Shown: positions 1-9,689 of the stretch, in pieces
Layout: every line of letters begins with the position of its first letter
How positions within the stretch are numbered: position 1 is the first letter of the stretch
DNA from: Cristatella mucedo
Lineage: Eukaryota; Bryozoa; Phylactolaemata; Cristatellidae
Direction: 5' to 3'
Assembly: GCA_009760855.2 (NCBI GenBank)
Contig: WPIO01000013.1
Location: 4,801,501-4,823,500 of the forward strand
Length of the DNA stretch: 22,000 nucleotides
Notes under the pieces: model-generated
What the model was told of the DNA's origin: nothing
Databases searched by the model: none
Seen by the model: only the letters and a program-made list of their open reading frames with translations
Made by a program: the position numbers and the translations under genes

Positions 1-159
1 TAACTACAGCAATAAAAATGCCGCTTCTTCAACCAGTGCCTTGCTTGTTACATTGAGTTCTTGTAAGAAAAGGATTGAGAAACTTAAGAAACCAAGAGTC
101 TATCCCTAAACCGTTTTTTCCGGATGATTAGTACATTGGCACGCTGGATATCGCTTGCA

Positions 160-645
160 GTGTTATGAGATTTTGCGAGTCCATCAAGATTGAGTTACAG
201 GGTTCGAGAGCAAACCTATTTGAGGCACGGTCACTGGGAGATTGGAGGATGTGATTTGAGGCACACAAAAGCATTTTGAGACAGCCGAGCGAGTTGTACG
301 ATGGCTAATACTGTTGGTAAGTAGTTTCGATAGGTGAAGAAAGAAGCACGAAAATGAAGAGATCTAAAATACAGTGCAAGAACCTTGAAGTCGATATGCT
401 GCTCGATTTGAAGCGACTGCAGGTCGACAAAAGGTGAAGTAATCCGCCAACTGCGACGCTCATTACAGATCAGCCCGGCTGCACAGTTGTATGCCAACCA
501 TTACTTCCTCATTGCAAAGGCTGGTACATATGCAGCAGTGAATTAGATAATCGAGATGTGACGAAATAAATGCATGGACTAACGTAGATGTGGTATCGCA
601 GTCTAAGCACGCCCGAATTTCTGAAATGTTGAGAAAAGTTGACAG
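160..645 (-). mobile_element. CR1/L2-type LINE relic, reverse transcriptase C-terminal part
   Basis: Read on the minus strand, this is a decayed copy of the 3' third of the LINE reverse-transcriptase ORF seen best at 12485-13303. The open stretch at 231-497 keeps the family pattern: a Leu-Ile-Cys-x-Glu-Arg-Arg-Ser run, then Arg-Ile-Thr, Asp-Leu, and IDFKVLAL-x-FRSLHF. It corresponds to the 'R..HITP.L.DLHWLPV..RIDFKVL.L.FRSLH' block of the family. At DNA level 541-640 aligns by eye with 13115-13240. Both ends are truncated, and the catalytic Tyr-Ala-Asp-Asp region is absent. The apparent start of the 88-residue frame is not a gene start. Confident as a LINE fragment, less so for the exact ends. 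Confidence 0.75.
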
Positions 646-1164
646 TTCCGAGTAAACCCCAAAAATGTTGTATATGCTAGTGAAAGCTTAAGCAAAACTA
701 CGTTACGGTACTCCTGCCTTTTGAGAATTAATATCTATTAGGATCTTCAGCCTGCCATCAATGGAAATAGCCTCAAATCCTGGCGAGGGATTAAAAACAA
801 TGGCTAGCCGTGAAGCCAAGTTTCACTTCACTAACCCTCGTATGCGTCGCGTGGTTGCCATACGCGATACCTGAAGTAAGAGCGCAAAGTGTAGGAGATT
901 TTAACTGATGCGCTAGCACATATGGAATGCATGCAAACTCACTCCGGAATCTGCACTCGCTTCCAGCGATAGCATTTTGTTGGGAGAAGTCAACATCGTT
1001 TGCACTAACCGTAGTAACTGTGAATAAACATCAGTCGAATGTACGCTCAAAAGTTTCAAATGTTTCTCACGGCTTTTACGTCGTTAGCTTTTGCACCCAC
1101 ATATACCAAGACTGTATATTCTGCTAACAGCACCTAGCTCGGCAAAGCCGTGTGGGGTGAAGGT
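646..1164. other. Unassigned stretch, no gene seen
   Basis: No frame here resembles a known protein, and I see no RNA gene or clear repeat. The 66-codon frame at 927-1127 is short and lacks recognisable features. Confidence 0.5.
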
Positions 1165-1342
1165 TAAGGCTGAGGTATGATAACACCGTGACGCCGGCTC
1201 CTCTTAGGCTAGCCAATTAAATTCCGCCAAGCTTCGCCTACACAGCCTCTGCACCAACCGTTAAGCTAATGACGACGGACTCCCTAAAAATGCATCCGAA
1301 AAACCAGTCTCGGGAGGCCCGCTAAACATTCGGTGGACGATT

Positions 1343-1364
1343 CAGCTGTGCTCCGGCACAGCTG
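1343..1364. repeat. Perfect 9-bp inverted repeat with 4-base loop
   Basis: CAGCTGTGC, loop TCCG, then GCACAGCTG. It lies in R3 copy 1; the paralogous position near 20165 does not keep the pairing, so conserved function is unlikely. Confidence 0.6.
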
Positions 1365-1435
1365 GTGGCCGTCAACGGAAACAGAGAGGTACCCAGCGAG
1401 TACTTTCCTTAGGTGGCGCTCTTGTACTATGCTTC

Positions 1436-1607
1436 CTTATGAATATATATCTGTATATATATATAGATATATTCATATATATATATAGATATATTCATAT
1501 ATATATATATAGATATACGTATATATACATATATATATATATATACATATATGTATATGTATACATATATATATATATATCTATATATATTTATATACAT
1601 ATATATG

Positions 1608-1642
<35 letters not shown>
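1436..1642. repeat. Compound microsatellite (AT)n-rich then (GTGC)9
   Basis: Positions 1440-1606 are almost pure alternating A/T with interruptions such as ATAGATATATTCAT repeated. They are followed at 1607-1642 by nine uninterrupted GTGC units. The tract is flanked by near-identical words (GTGGCGCTC followed by ACTATGC) at about 1415-1435 and 1657-1676. The Tyr/Ile-rich frames that cross it are products of the simple repeat, not genes. Confidence 0.95.
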
Positions 1643-1924
1643 TGATGTACCCTTGTGTGGCGCTCATATACTATGCATGCATGCCAGACCGACGTCGCCC
1701 TCAGGTGACGAATTGCAGGGACTAACAGTAGTGAATAGGCGCTTGGGGGTTGCGAGCAGTGCCAAACCTGCGGTGAACCGCCGCTCTACAAGTCCCCCAG
1801 CTCACTTCCAGCTCTGAAATTATTTGTCAGTGTGGAAAAGAATATTCAAATTGCGTTCAACAGAACGCAGTCCTCTCCCCTTCCCTCCAGCGGTGGCGAC
1901 AGGCTCTCGTACCTTCAACACTAG

Positions 1925-2003
1925 CTCCGGACCTTAAACCGTCCTCGGACATGAACCCCCCTCTCTAACTAGGACTTGATGGCTCATACCTGAGCTATCG
2001 TCC
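1925..2003 (-). mobile_element. tRNA-derived SINE-like head (family B), copy 1
   Basis: On the minus strand the sequence begins with TAGCTCAGGTATGAG, a good match to a Pol III A box (TRGCNNAGYNGG). About 55 bases later comes GGTTTAAGGTCC, a weak B-box-like word. The same arrangement is present at 20757-20832 inside the second R3 copy. The A-to-B spacing is longer than in a tRNA, so a degenerate SINE head is an inference. Confidence 0.4.
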
Positions 2004-2045
2004 CTTTAACTGTCATTTCATATATAACTGTCATTGCATACAATG

Positions 2046-2799
2046 AATGCGGATGACCACGCTTTTTTTTAGAAGGCGCCAAATCTGGCTATTCGCTGAC
2101 CGTAATTTCGTGTGAAACGGTCCTATCTGCTTCTACCATCTCCACTATTCTGAAGGATAAACAAGGAAAATGCTGTGAATTCTGCTGCTTCTACACAATT
2201 ACAGTCATCACAGCATAGAGAAGTGGATCTAACGAAGAGATGTAGAAACTGCTTGTCGTGTAGATGGAGACCCAGAATGAAAAACACGTGCCTCTATCGA
2301 ACTTTACTCCTAAATCGGCAGACTTTGGACCGATTTTCGACAGATTTTGGCTACTAGGTCACCATGCGTCACAAAATGTTTGGGGGAAGTTGCCAAGTCT
2401 GCAAACTCTCACGACGGAGAATCTGTTTCTACTGTTGGGTGCCCTGTTGGTCCAGCCTACCATTCAAAATCCCGGGGCTCGTCATATACACCTTTTAACG
2501 GCATGATTAAAAATGGCTTACGTTCGTAGGCTCGAGTCATATTGAGATGTTCAAAACAAGTCCTTGAATATTGGATGCTTAGGTGTTGTAACTAAGGCTT
2601 CAAGATTTCTTACATAGAAGACGCTGTGCGTCTGCTTATCAAATCCATCAACGAAACCATAACGGCACACGTTACTTGGTACCGCCCTCTTTCCCGACGA
2701 CGCTTTTTTAAAAGGCTTATCTTCCTTGTATTTGTATTTCTCTCTAAATACTCTACAATGATGACTGCAGAGATGAACTGTCAACTTCTTTACTAATAC
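2046..2799. other. Unassigned stretch, no gene seen
   Basis: Several overlapping short frames (60 to 80 codons) occur on both strands around 2175-2530 and 2551-2784. None has a recognisable motif, and they shadow each other in different frames. No repeat partner found inside the window. Confidence 0.5.
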
Positions 2800-2865
2800 A
2801 ATTGATATGGCCCCCTCAGAGAACTCAACTCTCTTTCAAGGCATTTTACATTTGCTGCAAATTCT
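2800..2865 (-). mobile_element. LINE 3'-terminal fragment (L2-like)
   Basis: The order 'CAGAGAACT - CTTTC - AGGCATTTTACATTTG-TGCAAA' matches 12475-12520 (the 3' end of the best-preserved LINE) and 5220-5262. The LINE orientation is minus. The (TTA)n tail is not evident here. Confidence 0.55.
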
Positions 2866-3582
2866 GCGGGTGATGGCATGGCGTCTTTCCGGGGAAATCT
2901 TCTTTCATACCAGCCTCATGGATTAGAGCACGAGCTGTGGACGCTACTGATTTGGCCACCGAATCTGTCGTGTAAACATCCTAACTAGGAGTACAGTCAG
3001 GCGTCAATCATGAAGAAATTCTGCCGCGTAAACGTAGGTCAAGTCGGTTAGCAAGTCGGGTGGAAGTCACTTTTCGTATCAGCCGTACTATACGGGCTAA
3101 TTTTGTGCTTTATCCAAAACGATGTGTTTTAGCACCGTGTCTAGAATTTCGAGCGCTGCGATATTATTGCCGGCATACTGTGCGCTTTAATTGCACATTG
3201 CACGGTTCAAGCCGCCACGGGAACTAGTGTGGGTCGCCCTGACGTAACAACACAACCTAAAGGCACACATCACTGACCACTGTACACCTTCAAGAACAGG
3301 CTTTTTTACATGCTTATCATCCTTTTTGCGTTCTTCTCATACAATCCTACAACGATTTGTGCAGCAGCGAATACGGTTCTCCTAAGGCGGTCGCTTGGCG
3401 GCAGCAGAGCGAAAACATCTTTAATACCAGCCTCCCGCAGTAGAGCCGGGCACTGTGGGCGGTACAATCAGTCATGTCTTTTTTCGCGTTTACTGAACGC
3501 TTATCGCGCTTCCTGAATCGACATTGTTGACGCCTTAACGGGGTGGATTTGGTGTCAGCAAGGAAGATAGTCACTTGCGTAA
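2866..3582. other. Unassigned stretch, no gene seen
   Basis: The 164-codon minus frame at 3347-3841 partly overlaps this stretch and runs into the R1 repeat. It lacks recognisable domains and is judged fortuitous. No RNA gene or clear mobile element was identified. Confidence 0.45.
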
Positions 3583-3912
3583 ATGCGGCCTGGGAATTCC
3601 CCGTCCAGCGAGTCAGACGAGCGATCGCCATTGCTTTTCGCACTCTGCCTAGTCGATTTGGCTGGGCAGCTGGGCAGAGCTGGTGGCCGCCCCATCGATA
3701 CAGGTAGGACGCAAATAGGTAGCACCTGCTTCGCTCGGTTGGTACGGCACATGCAAGTGAGTGCTTCGAGTATGCGTTGGGAGGAAGTTTAGGGAGCAAT
3801 CGCATTGGTCGAGGGCCCTTCGGCTGTGCGTAGTACATCATTCAGTCGCTATCTCGCTAGCTGCTTGCGAGAATTATCAGTCGGTTTGCGAAACCTCTTG
3901 CTGACTGCATCC
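3583..3912. repeat. R1 unclassified dispersed repeat, copy 1
   Basis: About 330 bp aligns by eye with 6178-6515 in the same orientation. The best shared words are GGGCAGAGCTGGTGGCCGCC, CGCATTGGTCGAGGGC and a stretch near the right end (CAGTCGCTATCTCGCTAGC, then GTCGGTTTGCGAAACC). It is CpG-rich. The right end contains TCTCGC...GCGAGA, a 6-bp inverted repeat conserved in both copies. Both copies happen to be open in two minus-strand frames, but substitutions do not look codon-biased, so I do not call a gene. No LTR, tRNA or terminal-inverted-repeat signature was recognised. Confidence 0.75.
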
Positions 3913-4484
3913 ACCGTTTGTGTGTGTGACATCCACGGTCCGTCAGCGGTCGGTGGTCGCACCAATCGACCGCGAAAGGTCAGTCGATAAGGATTGGCCT
4001 GGCCTTGCCAATATCAAACGTGTGGCGATTGCAGACTGGGAGGCCTCAGCCACTCCGTCGCAGAGGCCTCGTTCAGCACGGGCGCCCTCGCTTAGAGCTG
4101 CCCACCGATCCTTCAGAAATTGGAAGTACGTTTTAGCTCATTTTGAACATCGTAACGTTACAGCAAGTTGTGACGCCATAGAGTAACTAGAATTAGAATT
4201 ATTGTCCATAATTAGCAATAGCAGCCACGGATGAGTTCGGGAGTTTAGAGGAGAGAGAATATACCGGGACGAATGACAGAGCTCGGGGCTGCAGCTTTCG
4301 CAGTCGATGCGAGACTACGCTTCGAGAGCACGAGAGTCGAACCTACGGCGGTGAACAGCTAAGTGCCACTTAGACTGAAAAGTTGTATTCTGCCGGCTAC
4401 TCCGTAAGGTACTCGTATCTTGGGGTACCGTAGCGGTCCGCCTTCGGGTTGCGACCATTGCTAGCGACGCGTGCATATGGTAGT
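3913..4484. other. Unassigned CpG-rich stretch, no gene seen
   Basis: There are no stop-free frames of useful length and no recognised motif. It follows directly on R1, so part of it may belong to that family, but copy 2 does not share it. Confidence 0.4.
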
Positions 4485-4640
4485 TATTATACTCGGGCTT
4501 CGGGAGTTCGCCCAGTTAACTCCGTCTGTCCAGAATGCGCCGAGTAAACGTGCAGGGTGGTTAATTATACTCAGACTTCGGGAGTTCGCCGAGTTAACTC
4601 CGTCGGTCCAGTGCGGGCCGCGTAAAGCTCTTGAGCCAAC
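4485..4640. repeat. Tandem duplication, two units, period 78 bp
   Basis: TTATACTC-G-CTTCGGGAG and the following TTCGCC-AGTTAACTCCGTC occur at about 4485-4527 and again 78 bp on at about 4563-4605. The units have diverged slightly. Each holds GGAGTT...AACTCC, a 6-bp inverted repeat. The 61-codon frame crossing both units is a product of the duplication. Confidence 0.8.
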
Positions 4641-4853
4641 GCGTAACCGCTATTAACAGGCTTACACTAAACCGTCGCTTTCGGCGCCCAGTTGTGGCCG
4701 CGTGTGTTTTAACCGCACAGCGGCGCTGCATCGAACAGTTGACTGGTAAAGAACAGGATAACGAGCAATCACCAAGCGGTTACAGAATGGCCTCATAGCT
4801 GGCAATCAATCGCGTTGCCACCGGTCGTTACAATTTTCAAAAGACCAATCATA
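4641..4853. other. Unassigned stretch, no gene seen
   Basis: No coding frame, RNA gene or repeat partner recognised. Confidence 0.4.
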
Positions 4854-5115
4854 CGGACCCACTAAATTTTGTAATTAAAAGACAATGTTTTACTTTTTTT
4901 TCAAATCTTACGTCAGGGGATATCGTGGCGTCTGCCAGGAGTAGGTTACGAGCTGTGGAAGCATGCGAATTAAAGGCACAGTCTCCGAAGAATTTGAGGT
5001 TTCTACGAGGTGTAGGAAGACGATTAATTCAGAAAAGCGGACTGTACGACGCCTAGCCTGGTGGGTGAGCAGTTCTGATAGGAAGACTGAGAGGTCAAGC
5101 GGCAGGATCGGAGCG
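4854..5115 (-). mobile_element. LINE relic, extreme C-terminal part of reverse transcriptase ORF
   Basis: This aligns by eye with 12668-12920, with shared words such as ACCCACTAAA, GTCAGGGGAT and GCATGCGAA-TAAA-GCAC-GTCTCC. In the reference copy this is the region encoding 'GDRAFS..AP..WNSLP' and 'LKTHLFRTAF'. The reading frame is broken here. Both ends are truncated. Confidence 0.75.
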
Positions 5116-5154
5116 GCACTGAGGTGGCACAGGGATCTAGGAGGCCGATCAGCC

Positions 5155-5370
5155 TGATTTATGTAGCAGCAGAAGAGCCTTAATAATAATAATACTAATA
5201 ATAATAATACATTCGAGATAGTGCTCTCTGCGAACTCGATATGTTTCTAGGCATTTTGCATCTGCTCACGGCTATTGCCACCTCTTGCATGCAAATATCA
5301 CAGGATGGATCACTGCAGGACTCGTACCAGCGACCCTGCTGGAGACACGTCGTCTTGCTCATGGAAAGAG
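5155..5370 (-). mobile_element. tRNA-derived SINE (family A), copy 1, split by a LINE 3' end
   Basis: Outside a central insert, the sequence matches the SINE at 9690-9838. The left part, CAGCAGAAGAGCCTT, ends near 5178. After the insert it resumes with CGGCTATTGCCACC...GGATC-CACTGCAGGACTCG (5262-5325), as in 9728-9785. Beyond the degenerate B box (GGACTCGTACC) the tRNA-like head decays. The insert is the LINE 3' tip at 5176-5262. Confidence 0.55.
5176..5262 (-). mobile_element. LINE 3' end with (TTA)n tail, nested in a SINE
   Basis: A (TAA/TAC)n run at 5179-5212 is followed by 'GTGCTCTCTGCGAACTCGATATGTTTCTAGGCATTTTGCATCTG', interrupted only by substitutions relative to 12433-12515. Read on the minus strand this is a LINE 3' terminus ending in a short trinucleotide microsatellite, as is usual for L2-type elements. 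Only the last ~85 bp are present, consistent with a severely 5'-truncated insertion. Confidence 0.65.
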
Positions 5371-5405
5371 ACCCATACAGTGAGTGTCAAATTCTGCAGA
5401 CAGGC

Positions 5406-5442
5406 TTTTCAGCTGTCCTCTTGCAAAGAGGACAGCTGAAAA
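5406..5442. repeat. Perfect 17-bp inverted repeat, 3-base loop
   Basis: The left arm TTTTCAGCTGTCCTCTT (5406-5422) and right arm AAGAGGACAGCTGAAAA (5426-5442) pair without mismatch around the loop GCA. There is no run of T following that would make it a Pol III terminator on either strand. No paralogous copy was found in the window. Confidence 0.9.
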
Positions 5443-5528
5443 CAACTTGTCAATTGTCTTCTCTCAAAGAGGAGTCTGTAGGTGCGTCCCCATAGCGCCT
5501 GCAGGTGTCTGGCCAAGCACCGTGGGGC

Positions 5529-5993
<465 letters not shown>

Positions 5994-6177
5994 CAGCAAG
6001 CAGTGAGTTGCATAAGTCAAGACGGGATGTTGCAAATGCATAGATAAATTTGGATGTAGTATTCAAAGTAATGTTCGCTGACCGCTGCAGTAGGATGGCA
6101 GCCATTGGCTTTATTCCGGCAGGCTTGGCAGAATCCCAAGACCAGCAACCTTCTTTAGAAATCCTCCACGATCACTG

Positions 6178-6515
6178 AATGCGCCGTTTGGCCAATAGGG
6201 AAATTCCCGCGAAGTAAGTCAGACGATCGATCGCCGTTGCTTGCCTTCGCTGCGTAGTCGATTTGGCTAGAGCAACTGGGCAGAGCTGGTGGCCGCCTCG
6301 TCGATACTTGTAGGACGTAAACAGGTAGCGCACGCTTCGCTCGCTTAGTACGGCACATGCGATGAAGTGCTGTGCGTATGTGTAGGGAGTCAGTGTAAAG
6401 AGTAACCGCATTGGTCGAGGGCGCAGCGGCTGCGCCTAGTACCTCGTTCAGTCGCTATCTCGCTAGCTGCTTGCGAGAATTATCCGTCGGTTTGCGAAAC
6501 CACAGTAACTGCATC
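6178..6515. repeat. R1 unclassified dispersed repeat, copy 2
   Basis: The partner of 3583-3912 in the same orientation. The copies differ by scattered substitutions and small indels throughout. The left end is less certain because of an indel around 6185-6215. Confidence 0.75.
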
Positions 6516-6668
6516 CTGCCAGTTAGGTGACAAATTACCTGGTTTTCGCTGTCAACTAATTCACACGACGGAGTACGGTGGTAGGGCGCATATAAAGCTA
6601 TTGGGAAATTAGCTAACGGTCCATACATCGGCTGACGCAAGATGGCGCCCAACTCGGTCTCTTTAGGC

Positions 6669-6768
6669 CAGTGGTTCTGAACCTTCGCGATGCCGCGACC
6701 CTTTATTACAGTTCCTCATGTCGTAGCGACCCCCAACCATAAAATTATTTTCGTCGCTACTTAATTAA
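6669..6768 (+). mobile_element. hAT DNA transposon terminus, SPIN-like ('Space Invaders')
   Basis: Starting at CAGTGGTTCTGAACCTTC, about 95 bases match the 5' end of the SPIN family of hAT transposons as I remember it: the CAGTGGTTCT terminal inverted repeat, ATGCCGCGACCCTTTA, TACAGTTCCTCATG, then CGACCCCCAACCATAAAATT and ATTTTCGT-GCTACTT. The similarity is high compared with the decay of neighbouring repeats. The opposite terminus (with its GGGGTCGCGACCC-type word) is not in the window, so the copy is truncated, or its far end was replaced by R2. No transposase frame is recognisable. CTTTAGGC at 6661-6668 could be half of an 8-bp target duplication, but its partner is missing. Confidence 0.75.
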
Positions 6769-7233
6769 AACTTGCTTGCTGTCACCCAATTCCGATTTTT
6801 ACCATATAAGGTACCGGAGAATTGTGAGCCCTTGAAGGCCTATATGGCGAATGCGTTATGCAAGACATGGCCATCGGAAGTAGCGACCGATGACTGAGAT
6901 AATATGGTTCTGCCAGCTGAACTGTTCATGTTGGTATTTGAAAGGTGCGAAGCTCTTTATTAACTATCGGCAATTTCTTTACCGGATATCCAGCAAAAAA
7001 TGACACATTGAAAGGACTGCTAACTTACGTAGGGCCTGAGGTCTTTAAGAAGTACTGGCTTCAACCTTTTCAAATCCTGGTAACAGATGGCAAAGTACTC
7101 GTAGCAGTTCACCTTAGAAACGATTATTGCGATCTTAAAACAGCTTCCAAAATATTACTATTCAATCGCACCAGTACCTGATGGTGGGAAGGAGGTGCCT
7201 GTCAGCAGAGATGGGAGGGGCAGAGAATGGGAA
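6758..7233. repeat. R2 repeat, copy 1
   Basis: About 470 bp aligns with 8350-8823 in direct orientation. Long shared words include CCGATTTTTACCATATA, GGTGCGAAGCTCTTTATTAA, AACAGATGGCAAAGTACTCG and GGTGGGAAGGAGGTGCCTGT. A 78-codon plus frame (6945-7181) is open only in this copy; copy 2 has a frameshift and two stops in the matching frame. R2 begins exactly where the SPIN-like match fades, so it could be the interior of that transposon. I do not recognise the sequence. Confidence 0.85.
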
Positions 7234-7530
7234 ATGAAACACCTCTCACAATCCATCGCGTGCTACAACCATTGAAAATTTTTGAACTTGGAAAAGAAAC
7301 GCATGTCGTGTACACTTGCTATGATGTCAGGCTTTTGGCTGGAGGTAGGCTTGGTCTGTGTACCACGTGACCGGAACCCCCCCCCCCCGCGTGCCTAGGT
7401 CGGAACCACCACTCTTCTTCGGCGCCCATCCGCTTTTCACAGAGGCACACGATCTCCGGCCGCTCTGTATTGTGAAACTATAATCGCTGAGAGTGAGCTA
7501 GGTGAGGCTGCACAGGATGCGCTGGCTTAA
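7234..7530. other. Unassigned stretch with a C12 run
   Basis: Positions 7377-7388 are an uninterrupted run of twelve C. Nothing else is recognised. Confidence 0.5.
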
Positions 7531-7995
7531 TGGTGGCAATAATGACATTAATTTTCGCGGTACCCTAAGAGAACCGGATCTCTTTCTAGGCACTTGACAT
7601 ATTCTTGTAAGAAAGTCTTCTCACTTGGTTTTGAATAACAAGCATTGTGTCAGCACGCATGCGCACGTACGCAACAAAACATACCAACCGAGCAAAAACG
7701 GGTTTTAGCTTCTTTAAATATCGTTAGGCCGGGGTAAGTTATCACGACAGTGAGTTACTGGACTTTGGACCGTAAGAACTGGAGGCAAAGTCTCCAAATG
7801 ATTGGAGGTTGGTTACGGGCTCGGCTGAAATACTTGATTCGGAAGATAAAACGGTGACAAACTCTGCATACTGGTTTGGCGGTACTTGGGTTAAGTTTGC
7901 GGAAGAAAGAGAATGAAGGGACCTAAAAATGCATGAAAAAACCTTGTCGTCAATGTGCAGACGATTAAATGCTGATTCTTTTCGAAAAATGTTAG
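7531..7995 (-). mobile_element. LINE relic, 3' end and C-terminal part, strongly decayed
   Basis: It is colinear with 12435-12985. It starts with AATAATGACATTAATTTT, near where the (TTA)n tail would be, and continues through TCTTTCTAGGCACTTGACAT, then GTGTCAGCACGCATG-GCACGT, AAAGTCTCCAAATGATT-GAGGTT, and GAATGAAGGGACCTAAAA-TG (7913-7932). About 90 bp relative to the reference are missing in the middle. No frame survives. Confidence 0.7.
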
Positions 7996-8349
7996 TTAAG
8001 TCTCAATTTGCTTACAGCGAGTAAATTGATTGTATGCAGTCAGCCCCCCTTCCGATTTACGCAATAGATAGGGACCAAAAAGCCTGTCGAATTTTCATGG
8101 GTTGATAATGATAGATGATACATTCAGCTGTAATAGGCTCTGACAAAGACGTACACAAATTACACACAAAATACACAAATTGAGTTGAAAAATGAATTGA
8201 AATGAATCAAATCTACTGACCAAACGTGAATCTCGAAGGTATTTTTTGATAGATTGTGGTTTTACATTTCTTTTTGCGTGACTGTGGCTTGAGTTAGCAT
8301 CTCTGAATGTTCGTAAATCTAACCGCCGTCTGTCGGGGGCTGACTAAAA
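7996..8349. other. Unassigned A/T-rich stretch, no gene seen
   Basis: It contains a small imperfect repeat of ACACAAATT words at about 8154-8182. No coding frame or known element. Confidence 0.4.
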
Positions 8350-8823
8350 CTTCATTCAATTAGAACTTGCTTGCCGTCACCGGATTCCGATTTTTACCAT
8401 ATACGGTACCGTAGAATTGTGAGACCTCGAAGGCTTAGATAGCGGTTGCGTTCTGCAAGACATGGCCGTCGGAAGTAGTGATCAATGACTGAGAGAAGAT
8501 GGTTCGGCCACCTGAACTGTTCGTGGTGGTATTTGACAGGTGCGAAGCTCTTTATTAACCATCGGCAGTTTCTTGTACGGATATCCCGCAAAAATGAGAC
8601 CTTGAAAGGACTGCTAACTTACGAAGGGCCAGAGGTCTTTAACGACAACTGGCTTTAACATTACCTAATCCTAATAACAGATGGCAAAGTACTCGTAGCA
8701 GTCCACCTTTAAAACGATTATTGCGATCTTTAAATGGCTTGTAAGAGATTACTATTCAATCGTACCTGATGGTGGGAAGGAGGTGCCTGTCAGCAGAGAT
8801 GGGAGGGGCAGGGAGTGAGAACG
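8350..8823. repeat. R2 repeat, copy 2
   Basis: Direct partner of 6758-7233. It lacks the SPIN-like 100 bases in front; instead it begins in AACTTCATTCAATTAGAAC. Relative to copy 1 it has a frameshift near 8595 and stop codons near 8655 and 8710 in the frame that is open in copy 1. Confidence 0.85.
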
Positions 8824-9689
8824 AGGCTCGTTTAGACTGCCCCCGTCCACAGAGCCGGAGTGGCACGTATATAGGCTGCATATTCAAGATACGACGCGCG
8901 ACGCTTGCTGTTTTTCGCTGCACGTTGTTTCAATTATTACATAATAACTAATTTACATCGTCATTGTCCTGGTGTGGGTATCTTAAAGTCAAGCAAAAGA
9001 AGGTGCTGTACAGCTTAGCACCACGGTATATTCTAGCGCCATGGCGCTGTACATTCTATCAAGAGATGGCGTTGTACAGTCTAGTGCCACGGTTTTGTGC
9101 TGTCTATTGTCGTGGTTCTTTAAAGGAGAGGAGCGCTATAAATGGAAGAAACCGTCAAGCTGGTTTAAACCAAGAAGCGATTGCATGCAAATTTATATTT
9201 CCTTAATCGCCCATGCATCATAAGGTGTCTCTCGCTCGTCTTGTATCAACCGGTTTGCTTGAGAATTTTACTTCAATGTCACTAACTTGACAGGTCCTTC
9301 ACTTAAAACTCCGAGTTCTTAGCTCAAGACTATAAAATACTGTGGACGTGAGAGATCCTATCGAAATGGCCAGTAAAACCAAGCTTGTGGTGAAGTACCC
9401 GCTTTTGGCAGAGATCCTTGCTCAGAGAGGCTGCACCAGCTTACCTACATTCCAATTTAGATATGCAAGTCTAAAATGCAAGTTACATAATTTCCTCTGG
9501 AGTTGTTTATATTGAGCTGCGAAGTCATTCAATATGGGTACAAAGATAATCAATCACATTCAACAAGCTGCGAGGTTCGGATCAAGAACGTACACTAAGA
9601 GCATAAGGCCAGTCTGCTATGGCGAATAAAAAAAAAGCTGATCTGACGATTGTAAAAGATGAAAAAAGAGCAGCCGGTTAGCAGCCTTA
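8824..9689. other. Unassigned stretch with imperfect local repeats near 9003-9105
   Basis: Around 9003-9105 the word GG-GCTGTACA(G/T)TCTAG occurs three times in diverged form (near 9003, 9043 and 9068). Two short frames at 8964-9223 shadow these repeats. No gene, RNA or mobile element recognised in the rest. Confidence 0.45.

Larger units (their letters stand above)
1165..2045. repeat. R3 dispersed repeat, copy 1 (interrupted)
   Basis: This block is colinear with 19990-20880 in the same orientation. The clearest matching parts are 1193-1435 with 20022-20250 (sharing CTTAGGCTAGCCAAT, then ACAGAGAGGTAC and a GTGGCGC word), 1655-1735 with about 20230-20300, and 1900-2045 with 20725-20880 (sharing CTCTAACTAGGA-TTGAT). 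Between the first and second parts copy 1 carries a long microsatellite that copy 2 lacks. The last part resembles a tRNA-derived SINE head on the minus strand. No coding potential is evident. I do not recognise the family. Confidence 0.65.

Noticed and set aside
1439-1817. Tyr/Ile-rich and Cys/Val/Arg-rich open frames
   Set aside because: They are translations of the (AT)n and (GTGC)9 microsatellite.
3347-3841. 164-codon minus-strand frame
   Set aside because: It crosses from unassigned DNA into repeat R1, and R1 is open in two frames in both copies. No domain and no codon-like substitution pattern.
6945-7181. 78-codon plus frame in R2 copy 1, protein-like in appearance
   Set aside because: The paralogous copy has a frameshift and two stops, and the few synonymous-looking changes are outweighed by replacements. 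It may be a remnant of a transposon protein, but this is not supported.
7377-7388. C12 run as a G-quadruplex or regulatory site
   Set aside because: A single homopolymer run without further G/C tracts nearby; length may be a sequencing error.
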